Origin: Nocardia sp. NBC_00416
Lineage (GTDB): Bacteria > Actinomycetota > Actinomycetes > Mycobacteriales > Mycobacteriaceae
Length of the DNA: 64,000 nt
Direction of reading: 5' to 3'
Assembly (NCBI RefSeq): GCF_036032445.1
Contig: NZ_CP107932.1
Coordinates: 3,474,501 to 3,538,500 of the forward strand
The position numbers and the translations under genes are program-made. Of the stretch, positions 21,155-29,816 are shown piece after piece (positions within the stretch are counted from its first letter, which is position 1; each line of letters begins with the position of its first letter). The notes beneath the pieces are model-generated. The model had not been told where the DNA came from. It saw nothing but the letters and a program-made list of their open reading frames with translations, and did not search any database.

Positions 21155-22903
21155 GGACCCTCCCCGCGCGTGCGGGGCCGACTACCTTCCGCGAACCTGG
21201 TCCGCCGGTAGAAGACGATCCAATGCTGGGACCATCCCCGCGCGTGCGGGGCCGACGAGCTCAGGCCGCAGCCGTCGCACCGGTGCCGCGGACCATCCCC
21301 GCCCGTGCGGGGCCGACACCAGGCCGTACTTCCATCTTGTTCGGATCGGTAGGACCATCCCCGCCCGTGCGGGGCCGACGTGCACGACGACAAGATGCCC
21401 GGCGCCGACCGAGGACCATCCCCGCGCGTGCCGGGCCGACATCCTGCTCGGCGCGATGCTGGTCTACTCGGGTGGACCATCCCCGCGCGTACGGGGCCGA
21501 CGCCGTCTCCTCGTCCGGCACCCGATCCTCGGCCGGACCATCCCCGCGCGTGCGGGGCCGACTCCAGCTCCACCACGGACCGCTTCTCGCCGTCCGGACC
21601 ATCCCCGCGCGTGCGGGGCCGACACGGCCTGGTCGTGGTTGTCCTTGCCGGTGGTTGGACCATCCCGCGCGTGCGGGGCCGACCAGTTGCGAATCGTGTG
21701 GGCACGTGTCCAGCGTGGACCATCCCCGGTGCGTGCGGGGCCGACGTGCGGCCGCCGCCGCCGGTGAGCACGAACGGAGGACCATCCCCGCGCGTGCGGG
21801 GCCGACCACCTCGGGAACCCTGGCGTCACCTGGGAGGCTGGACCATCCCTGCGCGTGCGGGGCCGACATCGGACTCGACGAAGAAGAACACTCCAAGTCA
21901 GGACCATCCCCGCGCGTGCGGGGCCGACAGCTCGCGCCGCCGGTAGAGCAGTTCACCGACCGGACCATCCCCGCGCGTGCGGGGCCGACGCACTCGTCCG
22001 AGAGCTGGCGCTCTCACCTGTGGGACCATCCCGCGCGTGCGGGGCCGACACGAGCGTGTCCGGAAACTCCCTCAGGCTCATTGGACCATCCCCGCGCGTG
22101 CGGGGCCGACTTCGCGCCCAACGCTCCATCGGAGCGGTTGAAAGGACCATCCCCGCGCGTGCGGGGCCGACACCGTGACCGGCAACCTGACCGCCGATCC
22201 GGACCGACCATCCCCGCGCGTGCGGGGCTGACGCCGGCCTAGAGCGAGTGTGCAGAGCAGCAGCGGGACCATCCCCGCGCGTGCGGGGCCGACAGCGGGT
22301 CATCGTGGCGATACCGTCGCTGTCGCGGACCATCCCCGCGCGTGCGGGGCCGACCGGAGGGGCGCCAAAGACCTGTTGAACGGTCAAGGACCATCCCCGC
22401 GCGTGCGGGGCCGACCCTCTGCGTCTGTGTGGTCGTGTCCTGCGCCGAGGACCATCCCCGCGCGTGCGGGGCCGACCTGCTGAAACTGCTGGGCGATCGC
22501 AAGGGCACGGGACCATCCCCGCGCGTGCGGGGCCGCCAGTACTTCATCTATGGACCGAAGCCCCATCGTGGGACCATCCCCGCGCGTGCGGGGCCGACCG
22601 GGCAATCGGACGGTCCGGCACCCGATCAGGAGGACCATCCCCGCGCGTGCGGGGCCGACGAACGGGGGATCGGTCGGGTACTCCAGCCACAGGGACCATC
22701 CCCGCGCGTGCGGGGCCGACCGGCCAAGGGTGAGACCCCGTCCGGGTCGCGGCGGACCATCCCCGCGCGTGCGGGGCCGACGGCGCGGCAATGGTGCTGT
22801 GGAACGCCGCCACAGGACCATCCCCGCGCGTGCGGGGCCGACTCCTCCGGTTCGTCGTGGTGGCCGCCGGCGAGCGGACCATCCCCGCGCGTGCGGGGCC
22901 GAC

Positions 22904-22941
22904 GCGCTGGCCTGGCCTGGCCTGGTCGGGGCACATGACCA
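22904..22941. repeat. 38-nt spacer with internal pentanucleotide expansion
   Basis: This array-1 spacer is 5 nt longer than normal and contains TGGCC three times in tandem. Loss of one unit would restore 33 nt, so slippage after acquisition is the simplest explanation. Confidence 0.8.
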
Positions 22942-23795
22942 GGACCATCCCCGCGCGTGCGGGGCCGACGGGTCCTCGATGTAGGACCAGCCGCCGGCGG
23001 TGGGACCATCCCCGCGCGTGCGGGGCCGACCAGCGGCGGGGCCTGCGGGTCGGTCAAGACCGGGGACCATCCCCGCGCGTGCGGGGCCGACCACATGGGC
23101 GGAGTTCAGTGCGATCACCCGGGTGGACCATCCCCGCGCGTGCGGGGCCGACGAGACACCCGCGTAGCTATCGCATCGTCGGTCAGGACCATCCCCGCGC
23201 GTGCGGGGCCGACATCGGTAACGGCCACAACCTGGGCATGATCAGCGGACCATCCCCGCGCGTGCGGGGCCGACATGCCCCAGTTGTTCCGCAGGTGCGG
23301 GAGCTTCGGACCATCCCCGCGCGTGCGGGGCCGACCTAGTGGCCACCGCCCGGGCAGCCGGAGTTCAAGGACCATCCCCGCGCGTGCGGGGCCGACGCCT
23401 GAGCGGCCCCGCTGCCCCGAGCACCCCGCGGACCATCCCCGCGCGTGCGGGGCCGACGCTACGGTGATCGCGAACACGAACGCTGCGAGCGGACCATCCC
23501 CGCGCGTGCGGGGCCGACATGCCGTAGGGATCGATGTCGAGATCGATGAGCGGACCATCCCCGCGCGTGCGGGGCCGACATCCCGTTGGCGATCGGTTCC
23601 CATCCGCAGCCCGGACCATCCCCGCGCGTGCGGGGCCGACGTCACCCTGTCGGAGACCGGGCAGGGTCAGAAGGGACCATCCCCGCGCGTGCGGGGCCGA
23701 CAGACAGCAGGCGCAGCAGCAGAAGCGCCGCGTAGGACCATCCCCGCGCGTGCGGGGCCGACGAACCCGACCAGCGCCGAACCGACCATCTTCGC

Positions 23796-24039
23796 GGACC
23801 ATCCCCGCGCGTGCGGGGCCGACCCGCCCCGCCTGCGCCGCGAGATCCGCAGCCAGGGACCATCCCCGCGCGTGCGGGGCCGACCGCGCTGCGTGCGCGG
23901 TTGCGGCCGCGGGCCTCGGACCATCCCCGCGCGTGCGGGGCCGACCCGCCCCGCCTGCGCCGCGAGATCCGCAGCCAGGGACCATCCCCGCGCGTGCGGG
24001 GCCGACCGCGCTGCGTGCGCGGTTGCGGCCGCGGGCCTC
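23796..24039. repeat. Tandem duplication of two repeat-spacer units in array 1
   Basis: The 122-bp block 23796-23917 is repeated exactly at 23918-24039. Both spacers (starting CCGCCCCGCCTGCGCC and CGCGCTGCGTGCGCGG) recur in the same order. This is an internal duplication of the array by recombination between repeats or polymerase slippage. Confidence 0.97.
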
Positions 24040-25045
24040 GGACCATCCCCGCGCGTGCGGGGCCGACGTCGTAGGGAGCTCCGTGCCACATGCGACACAG
24101 GGACCATCCCCGCGCGTGCGGGGCCGACTTCGGCCGCGATCTCTTCGTCGGTGGCCTGGTCGGACCATCCCCGCGCGTGCGGGGCCGACCGTCGAGAGGG
24201 TGTTGTGCAGAACCCATGCCGTGGACCATCCCCGCGCGTGCGGGGCCGACCCCCAGGCCCTGGATCGGGGCCAACAGGTACTCAGGACCATCCCCGCGCG
24301 TGCGGGGCCGACCTGTGCCCGTTAGGATCGCGGCGGTGCGCCGCAGGACCATCCCCGCGCGTGCGGGGCCGACGCCGCAATCGCGGCAGGTGTGAACGGT
24401 GCGGAAGGACCATCCCCGCGCGTGCGGGGCCGACCAATGGCCAGGCTGTCTGCTATTTCACTCCGCGGGACCATCCCCGCGCGTGCGGGGCCGACAGCGA
24501 CAGCGCGGGCGAGGTGATGAAAGACCTCGGACCATCCCCGCGCGTGCGGGGCCGACCCGCGGTTAAGGAACAGTGGGTCGATTACGCGGGGACCATCCCC
24601 GCGCGTGCGGGGCCGACCGGGTTCACGACCGGCGCGGGTGGTTTCGACGGGGACCATCCCCGCGCGTGCGGGGCCGACCCGGAGGGGCAATGACGAACGG
24701 GCCGACACGGTGGACCATCCCCGCGCGTGCGGGGCCGACGCCACCACTGCCAGCGCTTGACCTCACCGAGCAGGGACCATCCCCGCGCGTGCGGGGCCGA
24801 CCGACTCGTCGGTCTTCACCGTGAGCCGCCGGTCGGACCATCCCCGCGCGTGCGGGGCCGACAGGATGATCTAGTGGAAGCCTCATCGCTCGGCCGGACC
24901 ATCCCCGCGCGTGCGGGGCCGACATGGACGGGTTCGTGCTCAAGCCGATGGATCGGGGACCATCCCCGCGCGTGCGGGGCCGACGAAATCGCAGCGATCC
25001 ATGAAAGCGCCGGCGGAGGACCATCCCCGCGCGTGCGGGGCCGAC

Positions 25046-25097
25046 ACTTCTTTACCTGCGTGTTTGTTCGCCAGTCGCGCCTTTTTCATTCACTTCG
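25046..25097 (-). promoter_or_regulatory. Leader of CRISPR array 1 (inside cas2 3' end)
   Basis: In the minus orientation the block CGAAGTGAATGAAAAA (25097-25082) ends exactly 36 nt before the first repeat, and the last bases before the repeat are GAAGT. The same 16-nt block at the same distance and the same GAAGT precede array 2. It is A-rich against a GC-rich background. Most of the region is also the last codons of cas2, whose TAA lies only 6 bp from the repeat. Confidence 0.8.
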
Positions 25098-25459
25098 GTC
25101 AGCGCGCTGCTGTCAGCTGCGTGGCCTGGCCTGGATCCTGGTTCTGTTGGGTCTTGGAGGGAGTCTTTCCGGGGCGCGGTGGGTGTTCTCGGGCGGGCAG
25201 AGAGGAGTAGTCCGTCGAAGTCGGTAGGGCGCCAGCGGTCGCGGCCGGCAGTGCGGACGGCCCAGCCTTGTTCGTTGTTGGAGGGTTCGATCATGACGGC
25301 CTGGCCGACGCGGACCCGGTCGGCGAGTAGTTCCCAGAGGCGTTCTCGTACACGTCGGCTGGGTTTGCCGACGAAGACACCGGCATTTACTTCGACCATC
25401 CATCGGGTGAGATGGCCACGAAGGCCTGGCGCGACCGCGATGAGGACGATGACTGTCAC
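25052..25459 (-). CDS. cas2: CRISPR-associated endoribonuclease/integrase subunit Cas2e
   Basis: A 135-residue Cas2 of the I-E type, partner of Cas1 in spacer integration. The conserved core is about residues 1-90: VTVIVLIAVAPGLRGHLTRW, GVFVGKPSRRVRERLWELL, NNEQGWAVRT, then WRPTDFDGLLL. The remaining ~45 residues (from about RPRTPTAPRK onward) are hydrophilic, unlike family cores, and are encoded by DNA that is also the array-1 leader. Start is GTG 25459, 4 bp after the cas1 stop. The stop lies 6 bp from the first repeat of array 1. Confidence 0.9.
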   Translation of the reverse strand: MTVIVLIAVAPGLRGHLTRWMVEVNAGVFVGKPSRRVRERLWELLADRVRVGQAVMIEPSNNEQGWAVRTAGRDRWRPTDFDGLLLSARPRTPTAPRKDSLQDPTEPGSRPGHAADSSALTEVNEKGATGEQTRR

Positions 25460-25463
25460 AGGT

Positions 25464-26468
25464 TCACCATTCGACCGGGGTTTCGAGTTCGGGTCCGATG
25501 ATGGTGATCTGCTGGTCGCCAAAACTGGGTTGCATGAGGTCGGCTTCTTTGTCTGCCCAGTTGGTGCCGCCCTCGACGGCGCCGACTTTCTCATCCCACA
25601 ATTGCGGTCCGGAGGGATCATCCTCGGCCCCGGTGGCGTCGAGCAGTGTTCGGACGTCGTTGACGACCCGTGGAAGCAGTTGTCGCTCGGCAATGAGGTC
25701 GCGGAGTCCCAGTCGGGCGTCGCGTTCTTCGGTGAGTTCGTCAGCGATGAGGTCGAATGCGAGGGGGATGGTGTATTCGGCCTTGTACAGGTCGGCGATG
25801 TCGAGGACGAACGACATCGCCGATCCGGTGTGGACGAATCCGAGACCGGGGCTGGCTCCGAGACCGACGATGACGGCGTGGCAGATTCCGTAGAGGGCGG
25901 CGTTCGCGGCGGAGAGAACACGGTTGAGGTCGTCGCCGGTGGCGTGGGCGTCGCCGGCGATGTATTTGCGGCCTTGCCAGGTGATGCCGGTTCGCGAGGC
26001 GTGCTCGCGATAGATGCGTCGGATGCGAGTTCCTTCGCGGCCGCGGAGCTGCTGCATGGTCAGGTCGCTGACGGTTTCGCCGGGGAACCGCATCGAATAC
26101 ATGGCGCGGGCGACTTTCAGCCGTTCTTTGGGCCGGGTTACCAGGTGTGCCTGCTGCATCAGGAGTCCGGCGCCGCGGGACGGGCCGATCCCTGCGGCGT
26201 ACATGCGTACTCCTTGTTGCCCGATCCAGCAGATTGTGGTGCCCGAATCGGCGAGGAGTGCCGCGGCGGCATGGGTGATGCGGGTGCCGGGTCCCAGCAG
26301 CATGGCCGCGACCAGCGCTGCGGGGACACGAACGGTTTCCTTCTTGTTGATCACCACCACGGCGTTCTCGTCGCGGTCGATATGGGATCGTTCGACGTAG
26401 ACCGTGGATATGCGGTCTTGGAGTCGGTGCAGATCGTGGGGGTGGGCTTTCCACCAGATGTCGGGCAT
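25464..26468 (-). CDS. cas1: CRISPR-associated integrase Cas1e
   Basis: A 334-residue Cas1 that inserts prespacers at the leader-proximal repeat. Metal-binding residues are in place: Glu145 (LRGREGTRIR), His213 (GFVHTGSAMSF), Asp223 and Asp226 (VLDIADLYK). The N-terminal beta domain begins PDIWWKAHPHDLHRLQDRIS. It is slightly longer than E. coli Cas1 owing to a polar C-terminus. The ATG at 26468 is chosen over an upstream one because it follows the cas6 stop by 1 bp and matches the family N-terminus. Confidence 0.97.
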   Translation of the reverse strand: MPDIWWKAHPHDLHRLQDRISTVYVERSHIDRDENAVVVINKKETVRVPAALVAAMLLGPGTRITHAAAALLADSGTTICWIGQQGVRMYAAGIGPSRGAGLLMQQAHLVTRPKERLKVARAMYSMRFPGETVSDLTMQQLRGREGTRIRRIYREHASRTGITWQGRKYIAGDAHATGDDLNRVLSAANAALYGICHAVIVGLGASPGLGFVHTGSAMSFVLDIADLYKAEYTIPLAFDLIADELTEERDARLGLRDLIAERQLLPRVVNDVRTLLDATGAEDDPSGPQLWDEKVGAVEGGTNWADKEADLMQPSFGDQQITIIGPELETPVEW

Positions 26469-26469
26469 A

Positions 26470-27252
26470 TCAGGCCGATGGAATCGGTGCGAGAGTGAGC
26501 AGCCCACATCCATATGCTTTGGAAGGTCCGATACCGGCGAGGAGGGTGGCGGTGAACCGCTCGCGGTCGGTGATCTCCAGGTGGCCCTCGAAGGTAGCGG
26601 TGTGGATTGTGACCCGAGACCTTCCCATGTTGTCTCGATCGGGGTGCCCGAAATTCAGTCGTTGACGCGCGCTGATCAGGATTTCGGGCGCGGACTCGTC
26701 CAGCTCGATTCCAGGCAGCTGCGGTTCGAACTCGGTGGAGGGGATCCGGAACCCCCACTTCTGTGTCCGATCCAGAAACCAGGACAGTTGCGCCGCCGCT
26801 GTCCGGTGGCCGAGCCGCAGCGACCTCGGCCGGGGTCGCTGCGCTTCAGGCTTTTGCGTTCCGGCTTCGACCCGGGCAACCTGGGCTGCTGTGCTTTTCA
26901 GCGGGGTTTTGGTGTTCTGTACTGGGCTTGCGGTGACCCGGAAGGCGTAGTGGTGTCCGCGGTCGAGCTTGTCCAGAAGGGGACGGTAATCGGCGATGTC
27001 GGCGTGTTCACCGTCGGCTCCGGGCCAGCCCGCATTTTCGATCAGGTGGGACCAGTCGGGCTTTGTCTGAGTCAGCGCGTACAGCAACGGTCGGTGTGGA
27101 TTGTCGGTGTCCAGTCGCCACAGGATGCGCTCACCGGTGGCGTCGCCGGGGACTCCGTGCAGGACGGCGCTGTGCATAGCGCGGGGGTTGGCGAGCAGTT
27201 TCCGGCTCTGCGCCCGCAGTGGGTTGATGCGGATGCGTGAGAGGTAGGTCAT
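26470..27252 (-). CDS. cas6e: CRISPR pre-crRNA endoribonuclease Cas6e (CasE)
   Basis: A 260-residue Cas6e (Cse3), which cuts each repeat at the base of its stem and stays on the 3' hairpin of crRNA as part of Cascade. The first ferredoxin-like domain starts MTYLSRIRINPLRAQSRKLL with candidate catalytic His27 in NPRAMHSAVLHG. The C-terminal glycine-rich loop GIGPSKAYGCGLLTL is typical. It is separated from cas5 by 10 bp. The start at 27252 follows family alignment. Confidence 0.95.
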   Translation of the reverse strand: MTYLSRIRINPLRAQSRKLLANPRAMHSAVLHGVPGDATGERILWRLDTDNPHRPLLYALTQTKPDWSHLIENAGWPGADGEHADIADYRPLLDKLDRGHHYAFRVTASPVQNTKTPLKSTAAQVARVEAGTQKPEAQRPRPRSLRLGHRTAAAQLSWFLDRTQKWGFRIPSTEFEPQLPGIELDESAPEILISARQRLNFGHPDRDNMGRSRVTIHTATFEGHLEITDRERFTATLLAGIGPSKAYGCGLLTLAPIPSA

Positions 27253-27262
27253 GGGGCGCCTT

Positions 27263-28069
27263 TCACCAGTCCAGGAGGGAGAACGGATCGTGGCCGACCG
27301 GTGGCACGCTGCTACCGGTCTCGGCGGCGTCGGGCTCGGGGAATCCGGTCGGGATCTGCACGGTGGTGTGTCGCACACGGCGCTGCATATACCTGCGATC
27401 GCGAAGGCCGAAGGAAACGGGCACATCCTGGCGGGTTTCGCCGCCAGCGGGATCGTCGATGGTGACCGGCAGATGCACGAAAGCTGGTTTGGTGCCGCGC
27501 AGGTGGCCGGCGCGGGCTGCTGTGCTGGCCTGCCATGGGTGCGAGGACAGTGCGGTGAGCAGTTCCGAGGTGGGTGTGCCTGCCAGGATCGGTTGGGTGG
27601 GCGGGCAGCTACGCCGTCCGAGTGCCAGTGGGAAGGCCGGCCGCTTGACCGCCGCAGCCAGTTCGCGGACGGTATCGGGTGGACCGGCGAGCCCGACCAG
27701 GAACGCAGCGTCTTGTAGATAGTAGCGGTGCGTGACGTGGGTGTATTTCGCTGGTGTGGTGGGCCGTTGGTTCCCTTTCGCGTTGACTCCGCTTTGTTTC
27801 AGCGGCTGTCCGCGGTAGTCGGAGACGGTGTGGAAGTCGCGGAGCAAGGTGCCGGGCTGGTCGGTGCGTACTCCCATGGCGAGTCCGGTCAGGGTGCTGA
27901 GATCGGCGCCGCGCTCGAGGCCGAGTGCTGCGGCGAGGAGGCCGACGACTCCGGATTTTGTCGGTTCGGTCCGGGTTTCGCGGCGGTTGAATTTACTGTT
28001 CTCGCCCCAGGACTGGAGAGGTGCGGCCAAGCGGAGCAGCAGGATCGAGGTGTCGGTGGATGCGGTCAT
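27263..28069 (-). CDS. cas5e: Cascade subunit Cas5e (CasD)
   Basis: A 268-residue Cas5e, which caps the crRNA 5' handle in Cascade. The N-terminus LLLRLAAPLQSWGENSKFNRRETRTEPTKSGVVGLLAAALG, split here at SWGE, is the family signature; further on are DFHTVSDYRG and YYLQDAAFLVGL. Its ATG overlaps the cas7 stop by 4 bp. The start is at 28069, not the longer upstream frame, which is not homologous. Confidence 0.95.
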   Translation of the reverse strand: MTASTDTSILLLRLAAPLQSWGENSKFNRRETRTEPTKSGVVGLLAAALGLERGADLSTLTGLAMGVRTDQPGTLLRDFHTVSDYRGQPLKQSGVNAKGNQRPTTPAKYTHVTHRYYLQDAAFLVGLAGPPDTVRELAAAVKRPAFPLALGRRSCPPTQPILAGTPTSELLTALSSHPWQASTAARAGHLRGTKPAFVHLPVTIDDPAGGETRQDVPVSFGLRDRRYMQRRVRHTTVQIPTGFPEPDAAETGSSVPPVGHDPFSLLDW

Positions 28070-29199
28070 CGGCTCAGGTATCCGCGCAACTGTTCGAGCA
28101 GTCCTTGGCGGAGTTCGGTGATTGTTACCGCGGCACCGAAGGCGGTTTCCAGGTCTTTCTCGGTTTCGGGGCCGAAGGCGTGCGCGAACGCGGCGTGAGC
28201 GGGTTTGTCGCCCCACATTTCGATGCTGCGTCGCTGTTCTTCGGCCAGCGCGCGGGCGGAGCGTTCGGCGATGCCGCCTCGAGGTGCGGAGATCGGATTC
28301 TCGAATGCCGAGACGAGGTTGACGGGTTGGTCCTCCCGGACCACGACCGCGACCAGGGAGGGCAGGGTGCGGTGGGCGAAGGAGTTGCCGTAGCCGGTGG
28401 GCATGGAGCGGGCGAAGCTGTCGACGAAGATGTCGATCGCTTCGAGCACCGCGTCTGGTTCGCCGAGGTTGTGGTGTAGCTGGTCGAGTCCGATGCTGGC
28501 GTACCGGTAGAGGGTGGCGGAGTTGAAGCCGATCGAGCCGATCATCCCCGCGGCAGGGTCGGCATCGTTCTCGTTCGCATCGTCGACGGCGGTGTAGTAG
28601 TCGAACTCGGCTTCAACCGCGTGTGTGGAGATGGCATGTGCCACCTGGGCTGCAGCGTCGACGTTGAGGGCGGGAATATCGGCGACCATGCGTCCAAACA
28701 GAGCGACGTCTATGGGGTGGTTCTGAGTGAACTGGTCGGCGACCGGCAGGTCCTTCATGGCCTTCTCGAGCGCTTGGTCGTCGAGCGCCGCGAGTTCGTC
28801 TGCTCGACCGGCGACCAGGTCGACCACTGCATCGAGTTGGCGGTTGCCGACGAACAGCAGGTAGGCGGTGTTGCCTGCTTTCTTCCCCGCGGCGATGCCG
28901 ACCGGGGCAAGAACGGCAGTGCCGAGGCGTGCTGCGGTCTCCGCGTCGAGAGAGGCACGTTCCTTGAGCCGTTTGGCCAGTTCGGCTGCGACCTTGCGAG
29001 TGCGGGTCCCGAGGTCTTGCTTGGGGACACGGTCTTCGAATCGCATCCGTGCTGCCCGCTTCCAGGCTTGCGAGGACACGCGGGAACGACGGACGCCGCC
29101 GTAGACGGCTTCCTTCGGGTTTCCCTGGTCGTCGCGATTGAGGTTGGCCGGCGGAACAGTCTGCAGAATGTGTATATCGATGCGTACGTGCTGAGCCAT
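28066..29199 (-). CDS. cas7e: Cascade backbone subunit Cas7e (CasC)
   Basis: A 377-residue Cas7e; six copies form the helical backbone that holds the crRNA guide, and their thumbs flip out every sixth base. The N-terminus VRIDIHILQTVPPANLNRDD and VYGGVRRSRVSSQAWKRAAR match the family, as does the central MIGSIGFNSATLYRYASIGL. The last bases overlap cas5. The 49-bp gap to cse2 holds GGACGCACC and no clear regulatory element. Confidence 0.96.
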   Translation of the reverse strand: MAQHVRIDIHILQTVPPANLNRDDQGNPKEAVYGGVRRSRVSSQAWKRAARMRFEDRVPKQDLGTRTRKVAAELAKRLKERASLDAETAARLGTAVLAPVGIAAGKKAGNTAYLLFVGNRQLDAVVDLVAGRADELAALDDQALEKAMKDLPVADQFTQNHPIDVALFGRMVADIPALNVDAAAQVAHAISTHAVEAEFDYYTAVDDANENDADPAAGMIGSIGFNSATLYRYASIGLDQLHHNLGEPDAVLEAIDIFVDSFARSMPTGYGNSFAHRTLPSLVAVVVREDQPVNLVSAFENPISAPRGGIAERSARALAEEQRRSIEMWGDKPAHAAFAHAFGPETEKDLETAFGAAVTITELRQGLLEQLRGYLSR

Positions 29200-29248
29200 G
29201 TCAGGTGCGTCCTTTGGTCTGAGTTGATGTGCGGCAGAGGTGTCTCGG

Positions 29249-29812
29249 TCAGCCGGTGGTGGACTCGGCGGGCTTTTCCCATCGTTGATAGCCCCGTGCC
29301 CAGGCTTTTCGGACGCGCTGCCGCCCGTCAGGCCAGTGCCAATCGTCGAGGTCGCGGAGCAGTCGGTCGTAGTCCAGCCCTTGTTTGATATCGCGGAGTT
29401 GCGTGACCAGCCCGCGTAACTGGTAGGTCAGCGTCGACACCGAAGTCGAACTCACCATTGCGGATACACGGCGGTCCACTGCGTCGGAGCTGTACTTCTC
29501 GTGACCACGCAAGACCCGCAGGGCGAAGCCGAGTCCGACGCCAGGAACGTGCATCAGGGTCTTCTGGGACTGTTGATGCAACCCGAACAACGCCAGTGCG
29601 GCATGTTCGGCGTGCTGGTCGGCAGTCACGCCGCCAAAGCGTTCCTGCTTTTCGTTGTCGTCGGGCGCGATGGTGTAGAACGGCCACATCTTGGGAACTG
29701 TCAGCGTTTCACGGCCGAGGCCTGACCGCAACGCGGCAAGATGTTCGCCCGGCGGCAGCTCCTGCCTTGCGGTGCCTTCGCGGTTGAACCTGTTCCAATA
29801 TTTCTGAGCCAT
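29249..29812 (-). CDS. cse2: Cascade small subunit Cse2 (CasB)
   Basis: A 187-residue helical protein; two copies lie along the Cascade belly and stabilise the displaced strand. It has YWNRFNREGTARQELPPGEHLAALRSGLGR at the N-terminus, and MHVPGVGLGFALRVLRGHEK and LRDLDDWHWPDGRQRVRKAWARGY later; the family is recognisable from these and from position. It starts 4 bp after the cse1 stop. Confidence 0.92.
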   Translation of the reverse strand: MAQKYWNRFNREGTARQELPPGEHLAALRSGLGRETLTVPKMWPFYTIAPDDNEKQERFGGVTADQHAEHAALALFGLHQQSQKTLMHVPGVGLGFALRVLRGHEKYSSDAVDRRVSAMVSSTSVSTLTYQLRGLVTQLRDIKQGLDYDRLLRDLDDWHWPDGRQRVRKAWARGYQRWEKPAESTTG

Positions 29813-29816
29813 ATGT

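Larger units (their letters stand above)
21155..25045 (-). CRISPR. Type I-E CRISPR array 1 (64 repeats, 63 spacers)
   Basis: The 28-nt repeats begin GGACCATCCCCGCGCG on the plus strand and end CGGGGCCGAC; in the functional (minus) orientation they begin GTCGGCCCCGCACGCG and end in ATGGTCC, with the stem CCCCGC/GCGGGG. Spacers are mostly 33 nt (period 61). Repeat starts run 21155, 21229, 21290, 21352, 21413 and so on to 25018. Exceptions are a 46-nt first spacer at the far end, spacers of 34 nt at 24251 and 24740, and one of 38 nt at 22904. The leader is on the right, next to cas2. Degenerate repeats (27 or 29 nt, or with substitutions) are confined to 21155-22537, and repeats from 22571 onward appear identical, as expected if the left end is oldest. 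Cas6e should cut after the stem to leave an ATGGTCC-plus-one handle. Confidence 0.99.

Noticed and set aside
21141..25227. Many long open frames across CRISPR array 1 (for example 21223-22242 and 23275-24693) with recurring ARAGPT or TRGDGP peptides
   Set aside because: They are translations of the GC-rich CRISPR repeats. The 61-bp period keeps frames open through spacers; there are no ribosome binding sites and no domain.
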